Assembly (NCBI GenBank): GCA_017619585.1
Contig: JAFZSA010000034.1
Span: forward strand, 434,001-498,000
DNA: 64,000 nt
Origin: Bacteroidaceae bacterium
GTDB taxonomy: Bacteria; Bacteroidota; Bacteroidia; Bacteroidales; Bacteroidaceae
Direction: 5' to 3'
Position numbers and translations under genes: made by a program. Below the pieces are notes generated by a model. The model was given only the letters and a program-made list of their open reading frames with translations, did no database searches and was not told the DNA's origin. The stretch's first letter is position 1. Every line of letters begins with the position of its first letter. Below, in pieces: positions 1-8,815 of the stretch.

Positions 1-1913
1 AGCAGCTCATCTGTACGGCTGCTCCAGGGACGGGGACCGAAGATACGCTCTACATCCTCTGCAAAGATAACTTCGCGCTCTACCAAGAGCTGAGCCAACT
101 GAGCATGACCCTCGGTATGCTGACTCAGGATATCCTTGGCACGCTGGTACTGTTGGGCTATCATCTTCTGCGTCTCCTGATCTATCAACTGAGCCGTAGC
201 CTCGCTATAGGGACGCTGGAAGCTATACTCCTGATTATTGTAATAGCAGATATTGGGCAATTCATCAGCCATACCCATATAGGCTATCATACTGTATGCC
301 TGCTTGGTAACGCGTTCCAAGTCGTTCATAGCACCACTGCTGATGTGGCCAGTAAAGAGCTCCTCGGCAGCACGACCGCCAAGGGTGGCACACATCTCAT
401 CAAGCATCTGCTCGCGTGTTGTTATCTGACGCTCCTCGGGCAGATACCAGGCAGCACCAAGGGCACGGCCACGGGGAACAATGGTAACCTTCACAAGGGG
501 ATTAGCATACTGCAGCAACCAGCTGATGGTGGCATGACCAGCCTCGTGGAGAGCTATAGTGCGCTTCTCCTCTGCTGTCATCACCTTGGTCTTCTTCTCC
601 AAACCACCTATGATACGGTCAACGGCAGCCAGGAAGTCGTCCTTACCCACAGCAGTCTTGCTGTTACGGGCAGCAATCAGGGCAGCCTCGTTGCAGACAT
701 TGGCTATGTCAGCTCCGCTGAAACCGGGGGTCTGACGGGCCAGGAAGTCTATATCAACAGTATCATCGGTCTTCACAGGACGAAGATGAACCTGAAAGAT
801 TTCCTTTCTTTCGTTCACATCAGGCAGGTCAACGTGGATCTGACGGTCGAAACGACCAGCACGCAACAGAGCCTTGTCCAGAATGTCGGCACGGTTAGTA
901 GCAGCCAGAATGATAACACCGCTGTTGGTACCAAAGCCGTCCATCTCGGTAAGCAACTGGTTCAGCGTGCTCTCACGCTCATCATTGGCGCCCATCTGCA
1001 TGCCCCTGCTACGGGCACGGCCAACGGCATCTATCTCGTCGATGAAGATGATACAGGGAGCCTTCTCCTTTGCCTGACGGAAAAGGTCACGAACACGACT
1101 GGCACCAACGCCCACGAACATCTCTACAAAGTCACTACCCGACATAGAGAAGAATGGAACATCTGCCTCACCGGCTACCGCCTTTGCCAACAGGGTCTTA
1201 CCTGTTCCCGGAGGACCTACCAACAGAGCGCCCTTGGGTATCTTACCACCCAGTTCCGTATATTTGTCAGGGTTCTTCAGGAACTCAACAATCTCCTGTA
1301 CCTCCTGCTTGGCACCTGCCTGTCCGGCAACATCCTTAAAGGTTACCTTGCTAGCCTCATCCTTGTCAACCAGCTGGGCACGACTGCGACCCACATTGAA
1401 GATACCCATGGGACCACCACCGCTGCTGCTTCCACCACCGCCACCCATGCGGCGCATGATGAATATCCAAAAGAGGGCGATTAGAATCAGAGGACCAAAG
1501 CTCCAGAAGAAGTTAGAGATGGCATCGCTGCCATTCTCATATTTCACATCTCCACTGAAATGTCCTGCCTCATGTTCCTGCTCCACAAAGTCCTCCAACT
1601 TGTCATTCGAAGGGTATTGTGCCTGCACAACACTTGTAGCACCTGGCTTTATCTTGGTAGTGGGGAACACATCACGTAAATGCTGAGGCTGAACATACAT
1701 CACCAAGGTGCCCTCTTTCTTATTGACAACTATCTTACTGGCATAGCCGTTCCTGACGTACTCTTTGAACTGACTATAGGTGACCTCCTTAGAGCCACCG
1801 TCCATTAATGAGCCGGTACCGCCATTTACAATAAGGAATCCCAGCACCACGGCTATAAGAACGTAAAGCCATGTAAGGCTAAACTGGGGACGTTTGGGTT
1901 TCTGTTTGCTCAT
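1..1913 (-). CDS. ftsH: ATP-dependent zinc metalloprotease FtsH (3' end beyond window)
   Basis: Membrane AAA+ protease that extracts and degrades misfolded membrane proteins and short-lived regulators. The reading frame starts at the ATG complementary to 1911-1913 and runs off the left edge, so 637 codons are visible. Seen in order: an N-terminal membrane segment (about residues 13-30), a periplasmic domain, a second membrane segment (about 137-152), a glycine/serine-rich linker, Walker A GPPGTGKT at 233-240, Walker B IIFIDEID near 288-295, the second region of homology with RAGRFDR near 351-357, and the zinc motif HEAGH at 456-460. The C-terminus is missing only because of the window edge. 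rsfS lies 15 bases upstream on the same strand, a usual pairing in Bacteroidales. Confidence 0.97.
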   Translation of the reverse strand, partial: MSKQKPKRPQFSLTWLYVLIAVVLGFLIVNGGTGSLMDGGSKEVTYSQFKEYVRNGYASKIVVNKKEGTLVMYVQPQHLRDVFPTTKIKPGATSVVQAQYPSNDKLEDFVEQEHEAGHFSGDVKYENGSDAISNFFWSFGPLILIALFWIFIMRRMGGGGGSSSGGGPMGIFNVGRSRAQLVDKDEASKVTFKDVAGQAGAKQEVQEIVEFLKNPDKYTELGGKIPKGALLVGPPGTGKTLLAKAVAGEADVPFFSMSGSDFVEMFVGVGASRVRDLFRQAKEKAPCIIFIDEIDAVGRARSRGMQMGANDERESTLNQLLTEMDGFGTNSGVIILAATNRADILDKALLRAGRFDRQIHVDLPDVNERKEIFQVHLRPVKTDDTVDIDFLARQTPGFSGADIANVCNEAALIAARNSKTAVGKDDFLAAVDRIIGGLEKKTKVMTAEEKRTIALHEAGHATISWLLQYANPLVKVTIVPRGRALGAAWYLPEERQITTREQMLDEMCATLGGRAAEELFTGHISSGAMNDLERVTKQAYSMIAYMGMADELPNICYYNNQEYSFQRPYSEATAQLIDQETQKMIAQQYQRAKDILSQHTEGHAQLAQLLVEREVIFAEDVERIFGPRPWSSRTDEL

Positions 1914-1928
1914 AGCTCTTACATTATA

Positions 1929-2303
1929 TTAATCCAGATTAGGCACCTGAGTCAACTCTGCGTCGGCCCATAAATGCTCTATATCATAGAAGGCACGCTC
2001 CTCGGGCAGCAGAATGTGAACAATAACCTCTGCAAAGTCCATAGCCACCCATTGGGCATGCTGCAAACCGTCTATAGCAAGTGGCTTCTGCCCTGCCATT
2101 TCCAATGCCTTATCTCCCACGCTGCGTACCAATGCCTGTATCTGCGAGGGTGAACCACCCGTTGCAATAACAAAATACCTACAAATGGTGTCAGGTATCT
2201 CCGAGAGATCCACCACAACAATATTTCTACCTTTCTTATCCTGCATTCCCTGTACTATTGCTTCTACAAGGAGATTCTTTTCTTTCTTCAATTTATTTAT
2301 CAT
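1929..2303 (-). CDS. rsfS: Ribosomal silencing factor RsfS (Iojap family)
   Basis: Binds ribosomal protein L14 (uL14) and blocks joining of the subunits when nutrients are short. The start is the ATG at 2301-2303, giving 124 residues starting MINKLKKEKN, the usual length for the family; the longer open frame to 2423 would run into the tRNA promoter region and its extra residues have no family match. Typical RsfS blocks are visible: DKKGRNIVVVDLSEI, FVIATGGSPSQIQAL, and WVAMDFAEVIVHIL near the C-terminus. It precedes ftsH by 15 bases and is probably cotranscribed with it. Confidence 0.95.
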   Translation of the reverse strand: MINKLKKEKNLLVEAIVQGMQDKKGRNIVVVDLSEIPDTICRYFVIATGGSPSQIQALVRSVGDKALEMAGQKPLAIDGLQHAQWVAMDFAEVIVHILLPEERAFYDIEHLWADAELTQVPNLD

Positions 2304-2373
2304 TTTAATTGGTTGCAAAGGTACAGAGAGTTGGGCGATAATGCAAATTTTTTGTATTTTTTTGGCATAAAGT

Positions 2374-2404
2374 TTTGTCAGTTCAGAAAAAGTCCATACC
2401 TTTG
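2374..2404 (+). promoter_or_regulatory. Bacteroidetes-type promoter of tRNA-Gln
   Basis: TTTG at 2374-2377, 19 bases, then TACCTTTG at 2397-2404, matching the TTTG/TAnnTTTG consensus of the primary sigma factor of this phylum. It sits 30 bases before the tRNA. Confidence 0.75.
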
Positions 2405-2434
2405 CAGCGCAAAAGGGAAGCATCCCTCATTCAT

Positions 2435-2505
2435 TGGGCTATGGTGTAATGGTAACACTGCAGATTCTGGTCCTGCCTTTCCTGGTTCGAGTCCGGGTAG
2501 CCCAA
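2435..2505 (+). tRNA. tRNA-Gln (anticodon CTG)
   Basis: Acceptor arms TGGGCTA (2435-2441) and TAGCCCA (2498-2504) pair fully and the T loop is TTCGAGT. The anticodon arm GCAGA-TTCTGGT-CCTGC places CTG at positions 34-36. The last pair of that stem is A-C rather than A-T, as if the anticodon arm derived from the more common TTG isoacceptor. CCA is not encoded. Confidence 0.93.
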
Positions 2506-2510
2506 CACAA

Positions 2511-2543
2511 AAGAGAGCATCACAATTGTGACGCTCTTTTTTT
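2511..2543 (+). terminator. Rho-independent terminator after tRNA-Gln
   Basis: A long stem centred at 2525/2526 (agagc-a-tcacaa / ttgtga-c-gctct) with one internal mismatch is followed by a run of seven T. It lies directly after the tRNA. Confidence 0.85.
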
Positions 2544-2631
2544 AGTTCATAATTCATAGTGCATAGTGCATAGTTCATAGTGCGTAGTTTTTCACCAACC
2601 GCTAACCGCTAACCACTAACCCCTAACCACT
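2544..2631. repeat. Simple tandem tracts (CATAGTG/TTCATA and TAACCGC types)
   Basis: Irregular tandem copies of ttcata/gtgcata are followed by copies of aaccgctaacc/aaccactaacc. Tracts of the same types recur at many gene borders in this window (6113-6137, 31081-31098, 36738-36757, 42405-42440). No gene is seen here. Confidence 0.7.
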
Positions 2632-2633
2632 AA

Positions 2634-2708
2634 GGCTGCGATTGAGCGAGAGAAGAACGATGCTTGCATCAGTTCTTCCGAGCGTGAGCAGGCTCGAACG
2701 AAGTTCAA
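2634..2708. repeat. Structured intergenic repeat, single copy (ggctgcgatt family)
   Basis: Begins ggctgcgatt and ends gttcaa. Its centre forms a hairpin gaagaac ... gttcttc with an inner stem gatgc/gcatc. It aligns along its whole length with the reverse complement of the 84-bp tandem repeat at 10808-10980, but the hairpin bases differ while pairing is kept. Confidence 0.7.
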
Positions 2709-2711
2709 CCG

Positions 2712-3680
2712 CTAACTAAACGCTTCCACTTCAGCCGAATAATGGCCGTAAATATACTCCACAACCATACGGCCGTACTTGCCTTGGGCAGGAAGAAGGG
2801 TGGAGATATAACCCATTGTCATACGCCAGTTTATCTCTATACAAGGACATATACCGCCTTGGCATAGCATCATATCAACCCCCACAGGTCCACGGTATTG
2901 GAACTTTTGCAGGTATTTCTCCCACCATTGGCGAATATCCACCAGCATCTGCGGATCAGCATACTGCATCAACCACTGCAGTTTCTGGCCCTCTGGGGCC
3001 ACCCAGTTACCCAGATAGGCACCCCCTTCGTTGGTATAGAACAGACTCAGGCCTCGGTATTCCACCCCACCCTTGCCGTCGCACCAGAATTCCAGGGCAA
3101 AGTCAGACACTTTCTGCAACAGTCTCTCCACTACCACAGAGCCTTGTGCCTTTAGCGTATTCTTTATCCATCCCTTGGCATTAGGACTGCCACATAGCAT
3201 CAAGCCCCTGCCACTACTGCTCCAAGGGGCCTTAAGCATAAACTCCTCCCCTTCTTTGGCAGTAGAGAGAAGAGCCTTTATCTCTTCTTCTGTCTTACAA
3301 AGATGAGATTCTCCCATCAGGGCATCACCTATCAGGCCATCCTTTCTACAAGCGGCCAAAGCCTCTACTGCTGTCTGTCGGTGCGATAGCCAGCGCAGTC
3401 GCTCCATCTCCTCGTCCGTTGGCAGGAACTCATCAGTCACACCAGCCTGACGCAACTGATGGATAAGGGCAGGACTCCAGCCCCAAGGGCATATCTCATC
3501 ACCCGGCTTCAACGCCAGTTTATCCGTGCCGTTCCATACAAGATCGCCCTCCTCGGCCCACCAGTTGGGAAGCCAATAGAGTTCGTCACGCATCTGCCTG
3601 ATGATAGCCGGGGGCGTATAGCCAGGGTTACCATCGGCAAGAGCCATATCATTCTCGGGATTGAAAATATAAACTTTCAT
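2712..3680 (-). CDS. Conserved Bacteroidales protein, probably ATP-grasp fold
   Basis: 322 residues from the ATG at 3678-3680 ([11 protein letters not shown]); five extra upstream codons are possible but less likely. I do not recognise a named enzyme. The C-terminal half looks like an ATP-grasp ligase: a lysine and glycine-rich loop in [13 protein letters not shown] (near residue 150), [10 protein letters not shown], and [11 protein letters not shown], where Glu-x-Asn-x-Arg would be the metal-binding set. There is no signal peptide, so it is cytoplasmic; the substrate is unknown. It is divergent from the glycosyltransferase at 3739, with a 58-base shared promoter space. Confidence 0.6.
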   Translation of the reverse strand: MKVYIFNPENDMALADGNPGYTPPAIIRQMRDELYWLPNWWAEEGDLVWNGTDKLALKPGDEICPWGWSPALIHQLRQAGVTDEFLPTDEEMERLRWLSHRQTAVEALAACRKDGLIGDALMGESHLCKTEEEIKALLSTAKEGEEFMLKAPWSSSGRGLMLCGSPNAKGWIKNTLKAQGSVVVERLLQKVSDFALEFWCDGKGGVEYRGLSLFYTNEGGAYLGNWVAPEGQKLQWLMQYADPQMLVDIRQWWEKYLQKFQYRGPVGVDMMLCQGGICPCIEINWRMTMGYISTLLPAQGKYGRMVVEYIYGHYSAEVEAFS

Positions 3681-3722
3681 GACGCGAAGATACATCTTTT
3701 ATTTTGTAGAACGAAAAAAAAA

Positions 3723-3735
3723 CCCTACTTTTGTG
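3723..3735 (+). promoter_or_regulatory. Probable -7 element before the glycosyltransferase fusion
   Basis: TACTTTTG lies just before the ATG pair at 3739-3744. This would leave almost no leader, so the transcript may be nearly leaderless or a farther start may be used. It supports choosing 3739 rather than the upstream in-frame ATG at 3679. Confidence 0.35.
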
Positions 3736-3738
3736 CCT

Positions 3739-6117
3739 ATGATGACAATAGATTGCTTTATACCCTGGCAGAGCGACGAGCAAGTGGCCGCCACGCTGCA
3801 ACAATTACAGAAAGAAGAACAGGTGGGAACCATCCATTTCCTACGCGAAGATGGCCCCGGAAACATAGAGACCCTACGTTGGATTGCTGGCAAAGCTACA
3901 GCACCCTACTTATTGCTGTACACCAAGTATGATACGCTGCAGTTAGGCTACTATGCCCTGACGCGTATGCTGACTATAGCCCAGGACAGCAACGCCCTGA
4001 TGCTGTATGCTGATCACCACATAGCACTCCCCTCGGGGAGCGGGGAGGGGGTTTTAATTGACTGCCAGTTAGGCTCTGTACGCGATGATTTCCAAATGGG
4101 CTCACTCTTACTGATTCGCACATCAGCCCTCAAGGATTATATTGCCCAGGCAAAAGAGGTGAATTACCGCTTTGCCGCCTTGTATGACTTCCGTCTGTTT
4201 GTCAGCCGTACCATGCTGCCCGTTCATATCGATGAGTTCCTGTATACCGAGGTAGAGCAGGATACCCGCCTGAGCGGACAGAAGCAGTTCGACTACGTTG
4301 ACCCTCGCAATCGCGACCGTCAGATAGAGATGGAACAGGCTTGTACCGCTCATCTGAAAGCCATTGGTGCTTATCTGGCACCTGAAACCTTCCAGGATAT
4401 AGATTTCTCAGAGGGCGAGTTTGCCGTAGAGGCTTCTGTCATCATCCCCGTCCGTAACCGCGAGCGCACCATAGAAGATGCCATACGTTCAGCCCTCACA
4501 CAGGAGACTTCGTTTCCCTTTAATGTCATCGTCATCGACAACCACTCCACCGATGGCACAACTGAAAAGATAAAGCAGATTGGCAAATCACTCCCCCAAG
4601 GGGGAGACGGAGGGGGCCACCTTATTCATATCATTCCCGAACGCAACGATTTGGGCATCGGTGGCTGTTGGAACACAGCCGTGCATCACCCACAGGTGGG
4701 ACGCTTTGTAGTACAGTTGGATAGCGACGACCTATACAGTTCACCCAACACCCTACAAGAGATAGTAGATGCTTTCCGTGAGCAACAAGCTGCCATGGTC
4801 ATTGGCTCCTATCGTATGTGCGACTTCCAGCTGAACACCTTGCCACCAGGCCTCATCGACCATAAGGAATGGACACCCGACAACGGGCGCAACAATGCCC
4901 TGCGTATCAACGGACTGGGTGCACCACGTGCTTTCTATACCCCAGTGCTGAGGGAACTGCAGATTCCCAACACCAGTTATGGCGAGGACTATGCCCTGGG
5001 ACTTATGATAAGCCGTCGCTACCACATAGGTCGCATCTACCACGAGGTCTATCTCTGTCGCAGATGGGAAGGCAATAGCGATGCTGCCCTGAGTCAGGAA
5101 AAGATCAACAAGAACAATACCTACAAGGATCATCTGCGTACCTTGGAGATTCTGGCCCGCCAGCAACTGAACAAAAGCAGGGAACAGGTTCCCCAACCTG
5201 CAGAGGTAGAAGCATTCTTCCAAAGCGAAAAAAAAAAATGGTCTGATGCCGCCACTCGCTACGAGGCCCTAAAAGAAGTGCAAACGAAAACACTCCCCCA
5301 AAGGGGGAGCTGGGAGGGGGCCGCTCAATGGAACCCAGCCCGCATGGTCAGCACAGGCGCTAATATCAGCAAGCAGGCAATAGAGAAACGTCCCTGCTTC
5401 CTGTGCGACAGCAACCGACCTGCCGAGCAGCATGCCCTACCCGTATTGGGACAGTACCAACTCTTGGTGAATCCCTTCCCCATCCTGCCCAAGCATTTCA
5501 CCATCCCTGCCCGCAAGCATACCCCACAACTTATAAAGGGTCGCTTCCAGGACCTGTTCAAGATAGCCCAGCAGATGCCTGACTATATGATATTCTACAA
5601 CGGTCCTCTGTGCGGAGCCTCCTGTCCCGACCACATGCACCTGCAAGCTGGGAGTCGTGGCATTGCCCCGTTGGAGCGCGACTGGAAAAGCATATACGAA
5701 CCTGCCCTGAAGCCCTTAGCCGAAGGTATCTCCCTACTGACAAATTATCCCTGTCCTGTTTTGGTGATACGCACAGCAGAGGCATCAGAAGCCGAAGAAC
5801 GATTCCTACGTATCTATAATGCCCTGCCCATGCATGAGGGCGAGGCTGAGCCCCGTATGAATATTGTCTGCTGGCAGCAAGACGAAGAGGTTGTAACCCT
5901 TGTCTTCCCACGTGCCAAGCACCGTCCTGCCTGTTATACCGCCCAGGGCGAAGACCAACTACTCATAAGCCCCGGAGCACTGGACATGTGCGGTCTGTTG
6001 ATTACTCCCAGAGAGCAGGACTTCAGGAAGCTTACCCCCGAGCTAGCCGCAGCCATCCTACAGGAAGTTTCGCTTAAGACCCCTCTCCGCCTCCCCCGAG
6101 GGGGAGAGTCCCGCTAA
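3739..6117 (+). CDS. Glycosyltransferase family 2 fused to DUF4922 GalT/HIT-like domain
   Basis: 792 residues. The N-terminal 220 residues look like a degenerate GT-A domain. Residues about 230-470 are a GT2 domain ([26 protein letters not shown], and the metal motif LDSDDLY near 326). Residues about 550-792 resemble GalT/ATP adenylyltransferases: FLCDSNRP near 553 and the nucleotide-transfer motif HMHLQ near 631. It probably couples a sugar-phosphate or nucleotide reaction to sugar transfer; the substrate is unknown. Four short GC-rich palindromes lie in frame and add peptides such as [26 protein letters not shown] and, at the C-terminus, PRGGESR. The start is MMTID at 3739; an upstream ATG at 3679 overlaps the divergent gene. 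Confidence 0.8.
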   Translation: MMTIDCFIPWQSDEQVAATLQQLQKEEQVGTIHFLREDGPGNIETLRWIAGKATAPYLLLYTKYDTLQLGYYALTRMLTIAQDSNALMLYADHHIALPSGSGEGVLIDCQLGSVRDDFQMGSLLLIRTSALKDYIAQAKEVNYRFAALYDFRLFVSRTMLPVHIDEFLYTEVEQDTRLSGQKQFDYVDPRNRDRQIEMEQACTAHLKAIGAYLAPETFQDIDFSEGEFAVEASVIIPVRNRERTIEDAIRSALTQETSFPFNVIVIDNHSTDGTTEKIKQIGKSLPQGGDGGGHLIHIIPERNDLGIGGCWNTAVHHPQVGRFVVQLDSDDLYSSPNTLQEIVDAFREQQAAMVIGSYRMCDFQLNTLPPGLIDHKEWTPDNGRNNALRINGLGAPRAFYTPVLRELQIPNTSYGEDYALGLMISRRYHIGRIYHEVYLCRRWEGNSDAALSQEKINKNNTYKDHLRTLEILARQQLNKSREQVPQPAEVEAFFQSEKKKWSDAATRYEALKEVQTKTLPQRGSWEGAAQWNPARMVSTGANISKQAIEKRPCFLCDSNRPAEQHALPVLGQYQLLVNPFPILPKHFTIPARKHTPQLIKGRFQDLFKIAQQMPDYMIFYNGPLCGASCPDHMHLQAGSRGIAPLERDWKSIYEPALKPLAEGISLLTNYPCPVLVIRTAEASEAEERFLRIYNALPMHEGEAEPRMNIVCWQQDEEVVTLVFPRAKHRPACYTAQGEDQLLISPGALDMCGLLITPREQDFRKLTPELAAAILQEVSLKTPLRLPRGGESR
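4027..4055 (+). repeat. In-frame GC-rich palindrome, copy 1
   Basis: ctcccctcggggag hairpin followed by a gaggggg block and a T run, read through in frame as LPSGSGEGV in the glycosyltransferase. Confidence 0.75.
4591..4620 (+). repeat. In-frame GC-rich palindrome, copy 2
   Basis: ctcccccaagggggag hairpin followed by acggagggggcc, read as [10 protein letters not shown] between two conserved GT2 segments. Confidence 0.75.
5291..5325 (+). repeat. In-frame GC-rich palindrome, copy 3
   Basis: ctcccccaaagggggag followed by ctgggagggggcc, read as [10 protein letters not shown] in the linker between the GT2 and the GalT-like domains. Confidence 0.75.
6079..6110 (-). repeat. GC-rich palindrome, copy 4, forming the C-terminus of the glycosyltransferase
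   Basis: Same element in the opposite orientation. It supplies the last residues ([10 protein letters not shown]), after which the frame closes at TAA in a TAACC tract. Confidence 0.7.
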
Positions 6118-6141
6118 CCCCTAACCGCTAACCGCTCAACT

Positions 6142-7386
6142 ATGTCAACAGAGCCCACCATAACCGTAGGAATACTTTCAGCCCCAGAGGTCCGCTTCCG
6201 TCTGGATACACCTTATTATATAGATGGTATGTCTGTAGAAGGCGAACAGACAGCCGTTGCCCAACCCAATGGCATCTTATGGCAAGGAAAGTTGTATAAG
6301 AAAATAAGCCTCTCCCCAACAGAAAAAACAGTACTCCCCTCGGGGAGCAGAGAGGGGGTTTTTCATCTTTATGGTGTAACCATAGGCAAGCAATTCCATT
6401 GGGAGCGCCAGCAGGTACAGGTTTTTACCGGCACACTACATCTCATACAACAGGGAGGACAGATTGTAGTCATCAACGAACTGCCGCTAGAGGATTATCT
6501 GGTCAGCGTTATCAGCAGCGAGATGAAGAGCACCTGCTCACTGCAATTCCTGAAAGTATCAGCCGTAATCAGTCGCAGCTGGCTCTTAGCCCAGCTCAGG
6601 CAGAAGAAAGACAAAACACCCTCATTCATCCAGACCGATGATGAGATCATCCGCTGGTGGGACTGCGAGGACCACGACCTCTTTGATGTCTGTGCCGATG
6701 ATCATTGTCAACGCTATCAGGGAATCACCCAGGCCAGCAACCCTAATGTCCGTCAGGCTGTTAGCGAGACACGCGGACAGGTACTGATGGGCGATGGGGA
6801 GATCTGCGATGCCCGCTTTGGCAAATGCTGTGGTGGTCAGACCAACGAGTTCCAGTACTGCTGGCAGAACATCCGCAAGTCGTACCTCACCAGCGTTACG
6901 GATCCGTTCTGCAACACTTCCGACAGAGAGGTGCTTTCACAAGTACTGAACGACTATGATCTGGAGACCATGAACTTCTACCGTTGGGAGGTCCGTTTCA
7001 CCCAGCAGCAACTCAGGCAGTTGATAGAACGTAACCTGGGCATGAAGTTCGGCGACATCCTACGCCTGGAGCCTTTAGAGGCTGGTCCAGCCGGACATAT
7101 CAGTCGTCTGCGCATAGTAGGTTCCCAGCGTACCTATATAATAGGTAAGGAACTGATGATACGCAAGACGCTCAGCACCTCTCATTTGCTCAGTAGCGCC
7201 TTCACCGTCAGCTTGGAAGACCTGCAGAATGGTGTTCCCCAAACCATTGTGTTAAACGGTAAGGGCTGGGGACATGGTGTAGGCATGTGTCAGATAGGCG
7301 CTGCCGTTATGGGACACCAAGGCTATTCCTATCAAGACATCCTCACTCACTACTACCCAGGCGCAACCATCCATCAGCTTTATTAA
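6142..7386 (+). CDS. SpoIID/LytB domain protein
   Basis: 414 residues. The SpoIID/LytB core is clear: LPLEDYLVSVISSEM near residue 115, FLKVSAVISRSWLL, and a C-terminal GKGWGHGVGMCQIGA and YSYQDILTHYYPGA. Family members act on peptidoglycan glycan strands (SpoIID is a lytic transglycosylase acting on denuded strands). No clear signal peptide is seen at the chosen start, which is unusual if it acts in the periplasm. It starts 24 bases after the glycosyltransferase and is probably cotranscribed. It carries one in-frame palindrome (6333-6362) near residue 70. Confidence 0.85.
   Translation: MSTEPTITVGILSAPEVRFRLDTPYYIDGMSVEGEQTAVAQPNGILWQGKLYKKISLSPTEKTVLPSGSREGVFHLYGVTIGKQFHWERQQVQVFTGTLHLIQQGGQIVVINELPLEDYLVSVISSEMKSTCSLQFLKVSAVISRSWLLAQLRQKKDKTPSFIQTDDEIIRWWDCEDHDLFDVCADDHCQRYQGITQASNPNVRQAVSETRGQVLMGDGEICDARFGKCCGGQTNEFQYCWQNIRKSYLTSVTDPFCNTSDREVLSQVLNDYDLETMNFYRWEVRFTQQQLRQLIERNLGMKFGDILRLEPLEAGPAGHISRLRIVGSQRTYIIGKELMIRKTLSTSHLLSSAFTVSLEDLQNGVPQTIVLNGKGWGHGVGMCQIGAAVMGHQGYSYQDILTHYYPGATIHQLY
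6333..6362 (+). repeat. In-frame GC-rich palindrome, copy 5
   Basis: actcccctcggggag then cagagagggggttttt, nearly the same as copy 1, read as LPSGSREGVF. Confidence 0.75.
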
Positions 7387-7430
7387 CAAGACCCTCTCGC
7401 CTACAAAATCGATTAGAGGATTTATATAAA

Positions 7431-7613
7431 TCTCACGCAGAAAGCGCAGATATTCGCAGAAATATTGCTTGCATTTGATGCTATGTCTCTCTGGCGAAAG
7501 CCTTTGACGCCTTATTTCCTGTATGAGCTTATAAGAACAAGCTCTTAACGCTCATACCGCAAATAACCCATCACCCCATCCATAATGGGGTAAGCATCAT
7601 ACACAACCAATTG
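7431..7613. repeat. Left arm of a long inverted repeat around the GxxExxY gene
   Basis: This arm (tctcacgcagaaagcgcag ... accaattgg) matches the reverse complement of 8571-8754 along about 180 bases with scattered differences. Shared landmarks are cgcagatattcgcaga, gagcttataaga.caagctc, ttaacgctcata and catcaccccatccat. In the better-kept right arm the ends are themselves inverted (aattggttgtgtttgatgcc / ggcatcaaacacaagcaatt), as in a MITE. Confidence 0.8.
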
Positions 7614-7908
7614 GAATTATATCTATCCTGCCATTTGTGTAGCTAAAGTCTAAGGCCTAGAGCCCAAAGTCTAAGAAGAGGGAGGTTTTTTAGGGTTGGC
7701 AGATTCATGACAATGACTGGTGATGGGATTTAGGATTGGACGATAAAAGCTGGCTTTTATAAGTACAAGCATAAAGCACAGCACATAAGGGATTACATAG
7801 TAATACCTGCCCAACCCTTAAAAACAAATGCGGATGGAAGTATTTCTGCGCTTTCTGCGATATCTGCGTGAGATTATATTTATTCTCTAGTATGCCATTT
7901 GGCCATGG
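7614..7908. repeat. Inner repeats left of the GxxExxY gene; no gene
   Basis: Holds a second inverted repeat (tttttagggttggcag ending at 7702 / ctgcccaacccttaaaaa from 7807) and, at 7842-7874, a reverse copy of the 'cgcagaaagcgcagat' unit. No convincing coding region is seen. Confidence 0.65.
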
Positions 7909-8289
7909 CTAATCAACACCATTAGCTATGCGGTAGATGTTCTTAAGAATGTTATCTGTATTGAAATTAACAAGGATTCCAACCTTCTTGTCTAATAGTC
8001 TAAGGTAAGTGAGAAGTTGTTTAGCAAACACCTTCTTCATCTCATCAACAGATTTCAGTTCAACGATGATCCCGTTTTCAACAAGAAGGTCTAATCGTAA
8101 TTCCGTCTTTAGTACATTACCCTTGTAAAGGATAGGGACCTGTTTTTGTCTTTCTACCCTGAGACCTCTCTGTTCCAGTTCAAGAACAAGGGCTTCTTCG
8201 TAAACTGATTCTAATAGTCCTGGACCAAGGGTCTTGTAGACATCATATATAGCGCCTCTTATCTGATATGTTATTTCATTATCGGTCAT
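7909..8289 (-). CDS. GxxExxY family protein
   Basis: 126 residues. The family-defining motif is visible as GLLESVY (about residues 24-30), followed by a basic middle and DLLVENGIIVELKSVDEM, a pattern (D...E.K) like PD-(D/E)xK nucleases. Length and composition fit the family (about 120-135 residues), whose biological role is not established. Members occur in many environmental and gut genomes, often in several copies beside repeats of the cgcagat type, as here. It is alone between inverted repeats rather than in an operon. Confidence 0.85.
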   Translation of the reverse strand: MTDNEITYQIRGAIYDVYKTLGPGLLESVYEEALVLELEQRGLRVERQKQVPILYKGNVLKTELRLDLLVENGIIVELKSVDEMKKVFAKQLLTYLRLLDKKVGILVNFNTDNILKNIYRIANGVD

Positions 8290-8570
8290 TTGTATCTAAT
8301 TATTCTTGTGGATATCTTATACTCCAAAAGAACGGAATGATGACAAACTTTATTGTTTATCTCACGCAGAAAGCGCAGATATTCGCAGAAATTATTCTCT
8401 GATGAGAGATTAGCACTTTGTGCTTCTGTCATTAAATTGGATTGTTCCTGATTGTAAACAAGCTTACATCTGCCACATTCCAATCCACTGACCGTCTTTC
8501 AGACTCCATCTCTCATCAGAGAAACTAACATCTTCCCTTTGGACTTTAGTTATTATGTGGAGATAAGCCT
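8290..8570. repeat. Inner repeats right of the GxxExxY gene; no gene
   Basis: Contains atctcacgcagaaagcgcag... at 8359-8390 (inverted relative to 7842-7874) and a 16-bp perfect inverted repeat, ttctctgatgagagat at 8395-8410 and its complement at 8508-8523. A 65-codon open frame here is not credible. Confidence 0.65.
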
Positions 8571-8754
8571 AATTGGTTGTGTTTGATGCCATCCCCAGCA
8601 TGGATGGGGTGATGGTTTTTTTGCAGTATGAGCGTTAAGAGCTTGATCTTATAAGCTCATATAGTAAATAAAGCATCAAGGACTCTCGACAGAGAGGAAT
8701 GGCATCAAACACAAGCAATTCCATTCTGCGAATATCTGCGTTTTCTGCGTGACA
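8571..8754. repeat. Right arm of the long inverted repeat; contains a 150-bp MITE-like unit
   Basis: Unit 8571-8720 has near-perfect terminal inverted repeats of about 22 bases (aattggttgtgtttgatgcc / ggcatcaaacacaagcaatt) around about 105 bases with internal hairpins. It is followed by the cgaatatctgcg outer repeat. It is the inverted partner of 7431-7613. Confidence 0.8.
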
Positions 8755-8764
8755 TTAAAACCAC

Positions 8765-8794
8765 AAAAAAGGCGGAACGTTTTTACGCTCCGCC
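8765..8794 (-). terminator. Rho-independent terminator of the PLC-like gene
   Basis: On the minus strand a ggcggagcgt / acgttccgcc stem with an AAAA loop is followed by TTTTTTG, 21 bases after the stop codon of the gene at 8816. Confidence 0.85.
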
Positions 8795-8815
8795 CATAGT
8801 CAAGTATTCTTTGTT

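Noticed and set aside
105..1484. 459-codon frame on the plus strand opposite ftsH
   Set aside because: It is the complement of a fully recognisable FtsH and has no domain of its own.
7431..8754. Insertion sequence
   Set aside because: No transposase is coded between the arms; it is described as a MITE-like composite instead.
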